Source: an uncultured Pelagibacteraceae bacterium (lineage in GTDB: Bacteria > Pseudomonadota > Alphaproteobacteria > Pelagibacterales > Pelagibacteraceae). Taken from it: a stretch of 64,000 nt of DNA. The DNA lies in contig CACKJD010000003.1 of the NCBI GenBank assembly GCA_902600485.1, positions 1-64,000 of the forward strand. The letters run 5' to 3'. Positions 1 through 12,744 of the stretch are shown piece after piece. Numbering within the stretch: the stretch's first letter is position 1; the number at the start of each line of letters is the position of its first letter. The translations under genes and the position numbers were made by a program. The notes under the pieces were generated by a model. The model had not been told where the DNA came from and did not search any database. It saw only the letters and a program-made list of their open reading frames with translations.

Positions 1-2105
1 CGTCCTTTAGGATATAGTTTATTCTTAACATCATATTGTCTAATTTTAGGATTTAAAGTTATTTCAAGCTCTGTACTTTCCAGCTTTCTAATTTCGTCTC
101 GAATTTTTGCTGCTTCCTCAAACTCAAGATTAGAAGCTGCCTCCTTCATTTTTTTATCTAGAGCTTTAAGGTGTTTTTTGAGATTTCCACCAATATTTGA
201 ACCCTCGCTAATTTTTACATAATCTTTTTCGTAAACACTTTCTAAAATATCACTAATTTCTTTTTTTACTGACTTTGCATCAATTTTATTTTTTTTGTTG
301 TATTCTATTTGAATTGATCTTCTTCTATCAGTTTCTTTTAATGCTTTCTTAATACTTTTTGTCTCTTTATCTGCATAAAGAATTACTTTACCATCAACAT
401 TTCTCGCTGCTCGACCAATAGTTTGAATTAATGATGTTTCTGATCTTAAGAAGCCCTCCTTATCTGCATCTAAAATTCCAACTAATGCACATTCTGGTAT
501 ATCAAGACCTTCTCTTAAAAGATTTATTCCTACAAGAACATCAAATACGCCCATCCTCAAGTCACGCATAATCTCTATTCTTTCAAGTGTATCAATATCT
601 GAATGAAGGTATCTTACTTTAATTCCATTTTCATGAAGATACTCTGTTAAATCTTCAGCCATTTTTTTTGTTAGAGTAGTGACCAAAACCCTATAATTTT
701 TATCAATAACTTTTTTACACTCATGCATTAAATCGTCCACTTGATTTTTAGCTGGTTTAATCTCTACCGCTGGATCAATCAAACCTGTTGGTCTAATTAC
801 TTGATCTATGAATTTACCTTTCGTCTGTTCTAATTCCCAAGGACCAGGAGTTGCAGAAACAAATATAGTTTGAGTTCTCATTAAATCCCATTCTTCAAAT
901 TTTAGTGGTCTATTGTCCATACAAGATGGAAGACGGAAACCATACTCTGCAAGTGTACTTTTTCTTGATCTATCTCCTTTGAACATTCCGTTAAGTTGAG
1001 GAACTGTTACATGAGATTCATCAACAAAAACTAAAGTGTTGTCTGGAAAGTATTCAAATAGAGTTGGTGGTGGTTCCCCTGGCTTTCTACCTGATAAAAA
1101 TCTAGAGTAATTTTCTATACCTGCACAAGAGCCTGTAGCCTCAATCATTTCTAAGTCAAACTTAGTTCTCTCTTCTAATCTTTGGGCTTCAAGTAATTTA
1201 TTTTCAGATTTATGTTTTTTTAATGTTATTTCTAATTCTTTTCTAATATTTATAACTGCTTGTTCCACAGTTGGTTTAGGGGTTATGTAATGGCTATTTG
1301 CATAAACTTTGATTAAATTTAACTCTCTTACTTGATCTCCAGTTAATGGATCAAATTCCTCAATTTTATCTAATTTGTCCCCAAATAAACTTAATCTCCA
1401 AGCTCTGTCTTCAAGATGTGAGGGAAAAATCTCAAGATACTCTCCTCGCGCTCTAAATGTTCCTCTATAAAAATTTTGATCATTTCTTTTATACTGAAGA
1501 GCAACCAACGACTTAATTATTTGATCTCTATTATAATCATAATTCCTTTGAAGTGTTAAAGTCATCTTGCTGTATGCTTCAACTGACCCTAAACCATAAA
1601 TACAAGATACACTCGCCACAATTAAAACATCGTCCCTTTCTAACAAGGATCTGGTTGCCGAGTGTCTCATTCTGTCTATTTGTTCATTTATTGACGCTTC
1701 CTTCTCTATGTATGTATCTGATCTTGGAACATATGCTTCAGGCGTGTAGTAATCATAATAAGAAACAAAATACTCCACTGCATTTTCAGGAAAAAAAGTT
1801 TTCATTTCACCGTAAAGCTGTGCAGCAAGAGTTTTATTTGGTGCTAAAATTAATGCAGGTCTATTTGTTTCTTCAATAACTTTAGCCATTGTAAAAGTTT
1901 TCCCAGATCCAGTTACTCCTAATAACACTTGATTGAACTCTCCCTTTTTTGCACTCTTAACTAATTTTTTAATAGCTTCAGGCTGATCTCCTGCGGGTTT
2001 AAAATCAGACTTTATTTTAAATTTTTTGCCACCTTCTAATTTCCCAGCAAACTTTGGATTTTTATTCTGTATATCTGAAATTAAATCTTGATAAGTATTT
2101 TGCAT
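1..2105 (-). CDS. uvrB: UvrB, excinuclease ABC subunit B (C-terminus cut by window edge)
   Basis: UvrB is the damage-verifying helicase subunit of nucleotide excision repair; it receives DNA from UvrA and recruits UvrC. The reverse strand reads from an ATG at 2105-2103 with no stop to base 1, giving about 701 residues. Near the N-terminus is the Walker A stretch [10 protein letters not shown], followed by the beta-hairpin region with [12 protein letters not shown]. Helicase motifs follow, and close to the window edge is a UVR motif ([11 protein letters not shown]) that normally binds UvrC. The length is already near the family norm, so only a short tail should be missing. It is divergent from the aminotransferase gene with 37 bases between the starts. 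Identification is secure; only the 3' end is unseen. Confidence 0.96.
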   Translation of the reverse strand, partial: MQNTYQDLISDIQNKNPKFAGKLEGGKKFKIKSDFKPAGDQPEAIKKLVKSAKKGEFNQVLLGVTGSGKTFTMAKVIEETNRPALILAPNKTLAAQLYGEMKTFFPENAVEYFVSYYDYYTPEAYVPRSDTYIEKEASINEQIDRMRHSATRSLLERDDVLIVASVSCIYGLGSVEAYSKMTLTLQRNYDYNRDQIIKSLVALQYKRNDQNFYRGTFRARGEYLEIFPSHLEDRAWRLSLFGDKLDKIEEFDPLTGDQVRELNLIKVYANSHYITPKPTVEQAVINIRKELEITLKKHKSENKLLEAQRLEERTKFDLEMIEATGSCAGIENYSRFLSGRKPGEPPPTLFEYFPDNTLVFVDESHVTVPQLNGMFKGDRSRKSTLAEYGFRLPSCMDNRPLKFEEWDLMRTQTIFVSATPGPWELEQTKGKFIDQVIRPTGLIDPAVEIKPAKNQVDDLMHECKKVIDKNYRVLVTTLTKKMAEDLTEYLHENGIKVRYLHSDIDTLERIEIMRDLRMGVFDVLVGINLLREGLDIPECALVGILDADKEGFLRSETSLIQTIGRAARNVDGKVILYADKETKSIKKALKETDRRRSIQIEYNKKNKIDAKSVKKEISDILESVYEKDYVKISEGSNIGGNLKKHLKALDKKMKEAASNLEFEEAAKIRDEIRKLESTELEITLNPKIRQYDVKNKLYPKG

Positions 2106-2124
2106 ATATTAAACAAAGTATTAA

Positions 2125-4286
<2,162 letters not shown>

Positions 4287-4307
4287 ATGAAAGCTATATA
4301 GTAATTA

Positions 4308-5243
4308 ATGGGCAAATTAAAAGGGTTATTATTGACAGAGGGATTACATGGCATGATTAGTCAGGTAGAAGGTTTAGCAAAGGCTCTTGATCTAGATTAT
4401 TTTCACGAAAAAGTTGAATTAAATAGTTTTTGGAAATTAATTCCACCAAAATTTACACCTGTTAAAAAATTTGTTTTTAAAAATAATATTAAGAGAGACT
4501 TTGATATAATTATTTCATGTGGGAGGAAAAGTGTAATTCCATCAATATTTCTAAAAAAAATCAATATCAAAAAAATAAAAAACATTCATGTCCAAGATCC
4601 AAAGGTTAATTTTAAAAATTTCGATTACATCATTTCCCCCGAACATGATAATTTAAAAGGTGATAATATCCTAAGTTCAAAAGGGGCAATTCACTATTTA
4701 ACCTCTGAGGAAATTAATGAGAAAAAAAATTATTTGTTGGAAAAAATATCAAAAGAAAAAAAAATTATTACTTTAATTCTGGGTGGTCCAACTAAATATT
4801 ATGAATATTCAAACCAAAACTTACTAAATATTTTCTCAAAAATTAGCAAACAAATTCTTAATAATAATTTTCAGCTAATAGTAATACCTTCAAACAGAAC
4901 ACCGTCTAAAACAATAGATCTTGCAAAAAAATTCTTTTCTAAAGAACATCTAATTATTGATAAAGTTGATAAAAATGCATATTTATCATCTCTCGGAATT
5001 GCGGATTACATAATTGTTACTTGCGATTCTAGCTCAATGATTTCTGAAGCGGCCTTGACTGGCAAACCTTTATATGTGGCAATGATACCTCCTTCTAAAA
5101 AAGATACTAGATTTAAAAAATTTAGAAAATTATTTGAAAGTATGAATGTCATAAGAGAATTTGATGACAAATTAGAGTTCTGGGAGTATGAAAAACTTGA
5201 TGAAACTAAAAGAATAGCATATGAACTAAAAAAAAAATTATAA
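4308..5243 (+). CDS. ELM1/GtrOC1-like putative glycosyltransferase
   Basis: A 311-residue protein of the ELM1-like (formerly DUF1022) family, which occurs in alphaproteobacteria and in plants, where ELM1 takes part in mitochondrial fission; the bacterial members are usually listed as putative glycosyltransferases. Features include an early GLLLTEGLHGMISQVEG segment, a central ILGGPTKYY segment resembling a nucleotide-sugar-binding turn, and a C-terminal TCDSSSMISEAALTGKP stretch typical of GT-B donor sites. Its substrate is unknown. It is followed after one base by a 2OG-oxygenase-like gene, so the two are probably co-transcribed. Confidence 0.72.
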   Translation: MGKLKGLLLTEGLHGMISQVEGLAKALDLDYFHEKVELNSFWKLIPPKFTPVKKFVFKNNIKRDFDIIISCGRKSVIPSIFLKKINIKKIKNIHVQDPKVNFKNFDYIISPEHDNLKGDNILSSKGAIHYLTSEEINEKKNYLLEKISKEKKIITLILGGPTKYYEYSNQNLLNIFSKISKQILNNNFQLIVIPSNRTPSKTIDLAKKFFSKEHLIIDKVDKNAYLSSLGIADYIIVTCDSSSMISEAALTGKPLYVAMIPPSKKDTRFKKFRKLFESMNVIREFDDKLEFWEYEKLDETKRIAYELKKKL

Positions 5244-5244
5244 A

Positions 5245-5907
5245 ATGTCATTTTTAAAATCTTTAGATAATAATTCCTCAAAATTCAGCGAACCCTTTGA
5301 TCACTGGGAGCTAAACAAACCTCTTACTGATGATCAAATAAAAGAAATTATAAAAGCTGAGATAGATAATCCAATTGAACACAATATTAATTATGACGGA
5401 ACAAGAGCAATTGATGGTGGTCAGGGTGAATTTAGAGAAGGTATATCAGATGGGGGGAAAGCTTTAAAATTCAGATGTTTTATAACTAAAGAGAATGAAA
5501 AAAATTTTCCAGCATTAAAAAAGTTGATTGAAGAACTTCAGAACAAAGAAACGCATAATAAGATATCTAAATTAATTAATAAGGATCTATCCAATTCTTA
5601 CGTAAGAGTTGAGGTGATATGTGATAGAAAAGGTTTCTGGTTAAAACCACATTGTGACATAAAAGAAAAGTTAATGTCATGCTTGTTATTTGTTAATAAA
5701 GAAAATGAAAGTGAAGGACTTGGTACTGACTTTTATAATAAAGATCTTAAACTAACCAAAACTGTTCCATATAGAGATAACTATGGATATTTTTTTTCAA
5801 GTGGCCCAAATACATGGCATGGTATGGAAAAAAAAGAGATCGTAAAAGAAAGAAGATGTCTGCAGGTCAACTATGTTACATTTAAGACAGACTGGAAAGT
5901 TAATTAG
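5245..5907 (+). CDS. Putative 2OG-Fe(II) oxygenase superfamily protein
   Basis: A 220-residue protein with no confident named homologue. It shows the pattern of a double-stranded beta-helix Fe(II)/2-oxoglutarate oxygenase: His136 and Asp138 in KPHCDI, a distal His192 in NTWHGM, and Arg203 or Arg204 in KERR, where a 2OG-binding Arg would lie. This is a motif-level assignment; the substrate is not predictable. There is no signal peptide, so it is likely cytosolic. It sits one base after the ELM1-like gene, suggesting a shared transcript and perhaps action on a glycan or an envelope component. It converges on carB with a four-base gap. Confidence 0.6.
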   Translation: MSFLKSLDNNSSKFSEPFDHWELNKPLTDDQIKEIIKAEIDNPIEHNINYDGTRAIDGGQGEFREGISDGGKALKFRCFITKENEKNFPALKKLIEELQNKETHNKISKLINKDLSNSYVRVEVICDRKGFWLKPHCDIKEKLMSCLLFVNKENESEGLGTDFYNKDLKLTKTVPYRDNYGYFFSSGPNTWHGMEKKEIVKERRCLQVNYVTFKTDWKVN

Positions 5908-5911
5908 AGAT

Positions 5912-8900
5912 CTAATTATCCTGTAAAGATTGAACTTTTAGTCTAGTAGTTTTCAAAGATTTTATCGCCTCAAGAAAAGAATAAGCAGTAGACATATTTG
6001 TACAATAAGGAATTTTATTTGCTAATGCCCCTCTTCTTAAAGCCCTCGCATCATTAATTCTATGTTCTGAGTTTCCGCCTCCAGTATTTATTACAAGAGA
6101 TATTTTTTTTGAATTTAAAACATCGACTATATGAGGTCTGCCACTACTCACTTTATTTATTTTTCTACATTTCATCCCATTCTGTTTAATAATTTCCGCA
6201 GTTCCTTTTGTAGCCGAAAGAGTGAACCCAAGTTTAATCAATCTTTGAGCTATACCAATAATTTCCTGCTTATGAGAGTCCTTGACGGATAAGAAAGCCA
6301 TTCCTTTTATAGGCAAAGAATTTGAGGCAGCTATTTGACTTTTTGCAACTGCCATTCCAAAGTTTTCATCAAAACCCATAACTTCTCCAGTTGATTTCAT
6401 TTCTGGTCCTAACAATACATCACTATCTGGGAATTTATTGAAGGGAAAAACTGCTTCTTTTACAGCAAATTTTTTATTAGTTTTATATTTCAATTTATAT
6501 TTATTTAATTTTTCACCTGACATTATTCTCGATGCAATTTTTGCAAGTGATATCCCATTTGCTTTAGAAACAAATGGCACGGTCCTACTAGCTCTTGGAT
6601 TAACCTCGATTACGTAAATTTCATCTTTTTTAATTGCAAATTGAATGTTCAAAAATCCCTTAACTTTTAAAGCTAATGCAAGCTTTCTTGTTTGAACTTT
6701 TAATTCTTTTAAAATATTTGCTTTTATAGATACTGGTGGTAAGCAACAAGCTGAGTCCCCTGAGTGTATACCTGCCTCTTCAATATGTTGCATTATTCCA
6801 GCAACGTAAACATCTTTTCCATCGGAAATAGCATCAACATCTACTTCCATTGCATTATCAATAAATTTATCAATTAAAATCGGATTTTTTTCTGATGCTT
6901 TAAAAGCTTCATTAATAAATTGTTTTAATTGGCTTTTATCATAGATTATCTCCATAGCTCTTCCACCTAAAACATAAGACGGTCTAACAACAACAGGTAA
7001 GCCAATTTTTTCAGAAATTTTAATCGCTTGATCAAATTTGTATGCAATTCCACTTTCTGCTTGTTTGAGTTTTAATTTGATAAGTAGTTCTCTAAATCTG
7101 TCTCTATCTTCTGCTAAATCAATTGAAGTATATTGAGTTCCTAGAATTGGCAATTTATTATCATGTAAAAATTTTGCTAATTTAATAGGAGTTTGACCAC
7201 CAAATTGCGCAATTATACCTAAGAGATTACCTCTTGATTTTTCTTTTAAAATTATATTTTCAACATATTCTTCGATCAAAGGTTCAAAATACAATCTATC
7301 ACTTGTGTCGTAATCTGTAGAAACTGTTTCAGGATTACAGTTAATCATGATTGTTTCATATCCAGCTTCTTTCAAAGAAAAGCTAGCTTGACAACAGCAA
7401 TAATCAAATTCTATTCCTTGACCAATTCTATTAGGGCCCCCACCAAGAATTATAATTTTATTTTTATTTGTTGGTTCGGCCTCGCACTCGATTTTAAAAG
7501 AAAAATTTCTTTGGTAAGTTGAATACATGTAAGGAGTAAAAGACTTAAATTCTGCTGCACAAGTATCAACTTTTTTAAACACCGGCAAAACTTTTAGAGC
7601 TTTTCTTTTTAATTTTACTATTTTTTCATTTATTCCAGTTATTTTAGAAATTTTTTTATCAGAAAATCCTATAGATTTTATTCTATTAAATTCCCCAAAT
7701 TTCTTTGGTAAACCTTTTAATGCTAATTTATTTTCTTCCTCAACTAATTCTTTAATTTGATTTAAAAACCAAGGATCAACTTTAGATAACTTATAGATAG
7801 TATTTATTGAAATTTTTTTTCTAACAGCTTCGGCAATAAGAAGTAATTTATTAGGAATATTAATTTTTAATTTTTTTAAAATCTCCTTTTTACTATAGTT
7901 AAATATATCATCTAATCCTGATAAGCCAATTTCAAGAGATACAAGAGCTTTTTGTAACGACTCTTTAAAATTTCTTCCAATTGCCATTGCTTCACCCACA
8001 GATCTCATAGATGTTCCTAAAATAGCATCTGTGTCTGAAAATTTTTCGAAGGTAAATCTAGGAATTTTTGTAACCACATAGTCTATAGTTGGTTCAAAAG
8101 ATGCAGGTGTTACTTTTGTAATTTCATTTTGAAGTTCATCTAATGTATAACCTACGGCTAACTTTGCAGCTACTTTAGCAATTGGGAAACCCGTAGCTTT
8201 AGACGCTAAAGCCGATGATCTAGAAACCCTTGGATTCATCTCAATTATTACCATCCTTCCATTTTTGGGATTAATTGCAAATTGAACATTAGAACCACCA
8301 GTTTCGACACCGATTTTTCTTAGACATGCAATAGATGCATTTCTCATTACCTGGTATTCTTTATCGGTTAGTGTTAAGGCTGGGGCTATTGTGACAGAGT
8401 CACCTGTGTGAGTTCCCATAGGATCAACATTTTCAATTGAACAAATTATTATACAATTGTCATTTTTATCTCTAACCACCTCCATCTCGAACTCTTTCCA
8501 CCCATCAAGACATTCTTCCACCAAAACTTGATTTTGTGGTGACTCTCTCATGCCTTCTTTAACTATTTTAAAAAAATCTTTTTTTGTTCTTGCAATTCCA
8601 CCACCTAAACCGCCCAAAGTAAATGAGGGTCTAATTATTGCCGGTAAACCGATTTTTCTTAGACATTTTTTTGATTTTGATAAGGTATTTAATATTTCAG
8701 ACTTAGGTAAATCTAAACCAATATCAGTCATATTTTTTCTAAATTTCTTTCTATCTTCTGCATTAGCAATTGCTTTTGAATTTGCACCTATGAGTTCAAT
8801 CTTATATTTTTTTAACAAACCAATTTTTTCAGCACTTATTGCAAGATTTAATGCAGTCTGCCCACCCATTGTTGGCAAAATTGCATCAGGTTTTTCTTTT

Positions 8901-9136
8901 TTTATAACTTCCTCAAGTACTACTAGGGATATAGGCTCAATATATGTTTTGTCTGCAACACCAGGATCAGTCATAATTGTTGCAGGGTTTGAATTAATTA
9001 ATATGACTTTATATCCCTCATCTTTGAGAGCTTTACAAGCTTGTGTACCAGAGTAATCAAACTCACATGCTTGACCAATAATTATTGGACCAGCTCCAAT
9101 AACTAATATTTTTTTAATATCTTTTCTTTTTGGCAT
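5912..9136 (-). CDS. carB: Carbamoyl-phosphate synthase large subunit
   Basis: Makes carbamoyl phosphate from bicarbonate, ammonia delivered by CarA, and two ATP, feeding pyrimidine and arginine synthesis. The 1074-residue product is full length. It has two homologous ATP-grasp halves, each opening with a dinucleotide-type turn (GAGPIIIGQ near residue 15 and [10 protein letters not shown] near 560), and a C-terminal methylglyoxal-synthase-like allosteric domain from about residue 935. The start overlaps the end of carA by 23 bases, so the two are translationally linked. Confidence 0.97.
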   Translation of the reverse strand: MPKRKDIKKILVIGAGPIIIGQACEFDYSGTQACKALKDEGYKVILINSNPATIMTDPGVADKTYIEPISLVVLEEVIKKEKPDAILPTMGGQTALNLAISAEKIGLLKKYKIELIGANSKAIANAEDRKKFRKNMTDIGLDLPKSEILNTLSKSKKCLRKIGLPAIIRPSFTLGGLGGGIARTKKDFFKIVKEGMRESPQNQVLVEECLDGWKEFEMEVVRDKNDNCIIICSIENVDPMGTHTGDSVTIAPALTLTDKEYQVMRNASIACLRKIGVETGGSNVQFAINPKNGRMVIIEMNPRVSRSSALASKATGFPIAKVAAKLAVGYTLDELQNEITKVTPASFEPTIDYVVTKIPRFTFEKFSDTDAILGTSMRSVGEAMAIGRNFKESLQKALVSLEIGLSGLDDIFNYSKKEILKKLKINIPNKLLLIAEAVRKKISINTIYKLSKVDPWFLNQIKELVEEENKLALKGLPKKFGEFNRIKSIGFSDKKISKITGINEKIVKLKRKALKVLPVFKKVDTCAAEFKSFTPYMYSTYQRNFSFKIECEAEPTNKNKIIILGGGPNRIGQGIEFDYCCCQASFSLKEAGYETIMINCNPETVSTDYDTSDRLYFEPLIEEYVENIILKEKSRGNLLGIIAQFGGQTPIKLAKFLHDNKLPILGTQYTSIDLAEDRDRFRELLIKLKLKQAESGIAYKFDQAIKISEKIGLPVVVRPSYVLGGRAMEIIYDKSQLKQFINEAFKASEKNPILIDKFIDNAMEVDVDAISDGKDVYVAGIMQHIEEAGIHSGDSACCLPPVSIKANILKELKVQTRKLALALKVKGFLNIQFAIKKDEIYVIEVNPRASRTVPFVSKANGISLAKIASRIMSGEKLNKYKLKYKTNKKFAVKEAVFPFNKFPDSDVLLGPEMKSTGEVMGFDENFGMAVAKSQIAASNSLPIKGMAFLSVKDSHKQEIIGIAQRLIKLGFTLSATKGTAEIIKQNGMKCRKINKVSSGRPHIVDVLNSKKISLVINTGGGNSEHRINDARALRRGALANKIPYCTNMSTAYSFLEAIKSLKTTRLKVQSLQDN

Positions 9137-10307
9137 ATTTTTTTACATCTTCCATGAAATGGCTAAATAAATATTTACTATCTTGGGGACCTGGGTTTGC
9201 CTCTGGATGGTATTGAACAGAGAAAACTGGTTTGTTTTTTAATCTTATACCTTCAATAGAATTATCAAATAAGGATAAGTGAGTTATTTCAGTATTTTTC
9301 TTTAAGCTTTCTTTTATTACTTCAAACCCGTGGTTTTGGCTTGTTATTTCAACTTTATTAGTTATTAAATTTTTTACAGGATGGTTAGCACCTCTGTGTC
9401 CTAATTTCATTTTTCTTGTTTTTGCGTTTAAAGCAAGGGCTAATATTTGATGACCCAAACAAATACCAAATAAAGGTAAACCGCTTTGTATTAAATTTTT
9501 TACAACATCAATTGCATATTTTCCGGTTGCAGCTGGATCTCCCGGACCATTTGATAAAAAAACACCATGAGGTTTTAATTTAAAAATTTCATTTGATTTT
9601 TTTTTGCATGAAACTACTTTAACTTCACAATCATAATTAGAAAAATATCTAAGTATATTTTTTTTTATTCCAAAATCTATTGCAACAATTTTGAATTTTC
9701 TTTTTTTATTTTTTTCAAATCCTTTAATTTTTTTCCAAGTTTTTAATCCTTTCCAAGTATAAGTTTTTGGTGTTGTGACTTCTTTAGCAAGATCCATGCC
9801 TTTTAAACCAGGCCAATCTATCGATTTTTTTATTAGTTTACTTATGTTCAATTTTCCGTCTTTAAAATTTGCTATCGTACCCTTGGGCGCTCCCTTATCT
9901 CTAATAAAATTTGTTAAGCCCCTAGTATCCAAACCAGTTATTCCAACTATCTTATTTTTTTTCAACCAATTATCTAAATTTTGAAGAGATCTATAATTTG
10001 AAGGACTTGTTATTTCAGAGTTAAATATCACACCTCTAGTCCAAATTTTGTCAGATTCAACGTCCTCGTTATTAGTTCCAACATTCCCTATATGAGGAAA
10101 AGTAAAATTTATTATTTGTCCAGCATATGATGGATCAGATATAATTTCTTGATAACCTGTTAGCGAAGTATTAAAACAAACCTCTCCAGTTGCTTCTCCT
10201 TGATAACCTAATCCGATGCCTTTAAATATTGACTTATTTTCAAGAACTAAAATGGCTGAGCGTAAATTAGAAAAATTTGAAGTTTTGTTTTTCTGTTTTG
10301 ATGTCAA
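9114..10307 (-). CDS. carA: Carbamoyl-phosphate synthase small (glutaminase) subunit
   Basis: Class I glutamine amidotransferase that supplies ammonia to CarB. The 397-residue product has the N-terminal CPSase small-chain domain and a C-terminal GATase domain with nucleophile Cys283 in GICLGHQ and the His367/Glu369 pair in YHPEA. The reading frame begins with a TTG at 10307-10305; no in-frame ATG lies close enough to keep the conserved N-terminal segment, so TTG is the probable start. It lies upstream of and overlaps carB. Confidence 0.95.
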   Translation of the reverse strand: MTSKQKNKTSNFSNLRSAILVLENKSIFKGIGLGYQGEATGEVCFNTSLTGYQEIISDPSYAGQIINFTFPHIGNVGTNNEDVESDKIWTRGVIFNSEITSPSNYRSLQNLDNWLKKNKIVGITGLDTRGLTNFIRDKGAPKGTIANFKDGKLNISKLIKKSIDWPGLKGMDLAKEVTTPKTYTWKGLKTWKKIKGFEKNKKRKFKIVAIDFGIKKNILRYFSNYDCEVKVVSCKKKSNEIFKLKPHGVFLSNGPGDPAATGKYAIDVVKNLIQSGLPLFGICLGHQILALALNAKTRKMKLGHRGANHPVKNLITNKVEITSQNHGFEVIKESLKKNTEITHLSLFDNSIEGIRLKNKPVFSVQYHPEANPGPQDSKYLFSHFMEDVKKYAKKKRY

Positions 10308-10433
10308 TTACAACTCATAAGTTAAAGGTTAATACAATAAAACCCTTTTTTCCGCAACATATCTAATGGAAAATTTTAAAAAAAATTATTTTTTCTTTTG
10401 AAGAAATTTCTCTTTAAAAGTAAGTTTGTGATC

Positions 10434-10895
10434 ATGGTTATTAGAGACAAAATTGATTTAGACTACAAAAATTCACTTAAATTAAAAGATAAAATAAAAA
10501 TATCAACTTACAGGTTAATATTATCCGGTATTAAGGAATTAGATATTGTAAATAGATCAGGGTCTCAAAAAAAAGAAACTGATGATAATGATATTAAAAA
10601 AATGTTAAAGAAAATGATTAAACAAAGAGCCGAATCAATTGAAGTTTATAAAAAAAATAATAGAGATGATTTGCTTCAGATAGAAAAACAAGAGCAAGAA
10701 ATTTTATCCAGTTATTTACCAAAACAAATGAGCGAGGAAGAAACAAAGAAAATTTGCAGTGAAATTATTGACTCTACGAAAGCATCATCAATAAAAGATA
10801 TGGGCAAAGTTATGGGAGAACTAAAAAAAAATTATTCTGATTCATTAGATTTTTCTTTAGCCGGCAAAGTTTTAAAACAGCTTTTAAATAAATGA
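10434..10895 (+). CDS. yqeY: GatB/YqeY domain protein
   Basis: A 153-residue protein of the YqeY family, which resembles the tail domain of the tRNA-dependent amidotransferase subunit GatB; its role is not settled, but a tRNA-binding function is often proposed. The ATG at 10434 is chosen because the family starts with a short segment like MVIRDKIDLDYKNSLK; a longer reading from a TTG at 10398 adds 12 residues without family support. Conserved parts include STYRLILSGIKE and a C-terminal DMGKVMGELK. It precedes dnaG by 10 bases; yqeY-dnaG-rpoD is a common alphaproteobacterial order. Confidence 0.88.
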   Translation: MVIRDKIDLDYKNSLKLKDKIKISTYRLILSGIKELDIVNRSGSQKKETDDNDIKKMLKKMIKQRAESIEVYKKNNRDDLLQIEKQEQEILSSYLPKQMSEEETKKICSEIIDSTKASSIKDMGKVMGELKKNYSDSLDFSLAGKVLKQLLNK

Positions 10896-10905
10896 TTAAT
10901 TTAAA

Positions 10906-12678
10906 ATGAAATACCCAAAGGAATATTTAGAAGAGATAAAATCAAGATTAAAAGTTTCTACTGTAGTATCTAAATTTGTGGCAATAAAAAAAAGAGGAAA
11001 GGAATTTGTCGGTCTGTCACCTTTTAAAAATGAAAAAACACCTTCATTCACAATTAATGACGAAAAAGGTTTCTATCACTGTTTTAGTACAGGAGAACAT
11101 GGAAATATATTTGATTTTTTAATGAAAACCCAAAATTTAAAATTTGGTGAAGCAGTTAGAAATTTAGCAAATCAGGCCGGATTGCAACCCTATAGATTTA
11201 CTAAACTAGACGAACAAAGAGAAAAAGATTGGAATATATATACTGAGATTTACTCCACTTATATAAAAAGAAGCAAAAAAAATATAATTACATCAAACAT
11301 ATCGAATAAAAAAGTTTTAGATTACTTAAAAAAAAGAAACTTGGATGGTAAATCTGTAGAAGAATTTAATTTAGGTTATGTACCATTTGACTCAAAGACA
11401 TTTTTTGAACTCAACAGTCAATTTGAGGAAAAAAGTTTAAAAGACTCTGGTTTGTTTTATTTAGATGAGAGAAAAAATGAATATGTCGATAGATTTAGAG
11501 GAAGATTGGTTTTTCCAATTTATTCATTAACTGGAAAGGCCATTGCTTTAGGTGGAAGGATAATTGAGGAAAATAAAAAAATTGCAAAATATGTCAATTC
11601 TCCAGAAACTAATTTTTTTAAAAAAGGGAATAATCTTTATAATTTAAATAAAGCAAGAAAAATTTCAAATAAATACGATGAGGTATATTTAGTTGAAGGA
11701 TATATGGATGTTATAAAATTATATAATAATCAAATATTAAATTGTGTAGCAAATCTTGGTACTGCTCTTACAAATAAACAAATTTTATTATTAGGACAAT
11801 TCTTTTCAGAAATTATTATTTGTTTTGATGGAGATGAAAGCGGCTATCAAGCAGCTTTAAGAGCAGCTGAAAATTCGTTAAAGTTCTTACAACCGGAAAA
11901 ACAAATCTCTTTTTTATTTTTACCAAATGGTGAAGATCCTGATAGTTTTGTAGAAAGCAAAGGTAAAGAATATTTTTTAAAATATTCTAATGATAACAAA
12001 ACACAAATACATAAATTTATTTTTAATCACTATTTGACCAAATCAAAAAAAACACCCACAGAACTTGCCATGATAGAAAAAAAATTATCAATCTTAGCTA
12101 ATTCTATAAATGATACAGTTGTTAAAAAATATGTTTTAGGTTTTTTTTTAGACCAGTTATCGAACTTTCTTCCGTCAAAGTCTAATTTTTTACAAAATAA
12201 TTATAGGTTTAAAAAAGCAAGATCTCTTGAAATTACAAAAAATATATATAAGGAAACACAAAAATTTTCCTCAATTGAAATTAAAGAACTTTCTTTATTA
12301 TATATAATTTTAAATAATTTAGATTTTTTTTATCATCGCTTAGATTTACTGAATGATCTTTTATTTTTTTCAAAAGAAAATAAGGTTCTTTTTCAACTAG
12401 TTGAACAATCATTAAAAAATGGAAATTACAATAATATAGATATAGACATAAAATATTTAGATAATATTAGTAAGTTTGCGACTGTTAAACATATTGTTAA
12501 AAAAAATGATGACAACCATTCAAAACTATTAGAAATATTTGAAGATATTAAAAAAGATCTTAAAACTTATAGTCTAGAATTAAGAATCCAAGAACTAGAA
12601 TCAAAATTTGCTGAAGATTTTAACCAAAATACTTTTAATGAAATTAGAAGGCTCAAAAAAGAGCAAAATATTAATTAA
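10906..12678 (+). CDS. dnaG: DNA primase DnaG
   Basis: Synthesises RNA primers for replication. The 590-residue product has the N-terminal zinc-ribbon-like domain, the TOPRIM catalytic core with VEGYMDV and CFDGDESG, and a C-terminal helicase-interacting region. The N-terminal domain lacks three of the four usual zinc ligands: the positions expected to be Cys, His, Cys, Cys are Ser38, Lys41, Cys59 and Thr62. Similar loss is, to my knowledge, seen in other alphaproteobacterial primases, so the enzyme is probably functional. It lies between yqeY and rpoD. Confidence 0.96.
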   Translation: MKYPKEYLEEIKSRLKVSTVVSKFVAIKKRGKEFVGLSPFKNEKTPSFTINDEKGFYHCFSTGEHGNIFDFLMKTQNLKFGEAVRNLANQAGLQPYRFTKLDEQREKDWNIYTEIYSTYIKRSKKNIITSNISNKKVLDYLKKRNLDGKSVEEFNLGYVPFDSKTFFELNSQFEEKSLKDSGLFYLDERKNEYVDRFRGRLVFPIYSLTGKAIALGGRIIEENKKIAKYVNSPETNFFKKGNNLYNLNKARKISNKYDEVYLVEGYMDVIKLYNNQILNCVANLGTALTNKQILLLGQFFSEIIICFDGDESGYQAALRAAENSLKFLQPEKQISFLFLPNGEDPDSFVESKGKEYFLKYSNDNKTQIHKFIFNHYLTKSKKTPTELAMIEKKLSILANSINDTVVKKYVLGFFLDQLSNFLPSKSNFLQNNYRFKKARSLEITKNIYKETQKFSSIEIKELSLLYIILNNLDFFYHRLDLLNDLLFFSKENKVLFQLVEQSLKNGNYNNIDIDIKYLDNISKFATVKHIVKKNDDNHSKLLEIFEDIKKDLKTYSLELRIQELESKFAEDFNQNTFNEIRRLKKEQNIN

Positions 12679-12744
12679 AATAACACAAAAAAATATAGAT
12701 TTTTTTAAAATTGTCTTTATATAAGTAATTCCTAATTTTTAACT

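Noticed and set aside
1553..1879. Open frame of 108 codons opposite uvrB
   Set aside because: Antisense to conserved UvrB helicase segments ([12 protein letters not shown] region); low-complexity translation.
8550..9056. Open frame of 168 codons opposite carB
   Set aside because: Antisense to the conserved first ATP-grasp domain of CarB; no motif of its own.
10308..10433. Riboswitch or leader RNA between carA and yqeY
   Set aside because: The 126 bases are A/T-rich with no stable stem or conserved motif that I could recognise; the segment only needs to hold divergent promoters.
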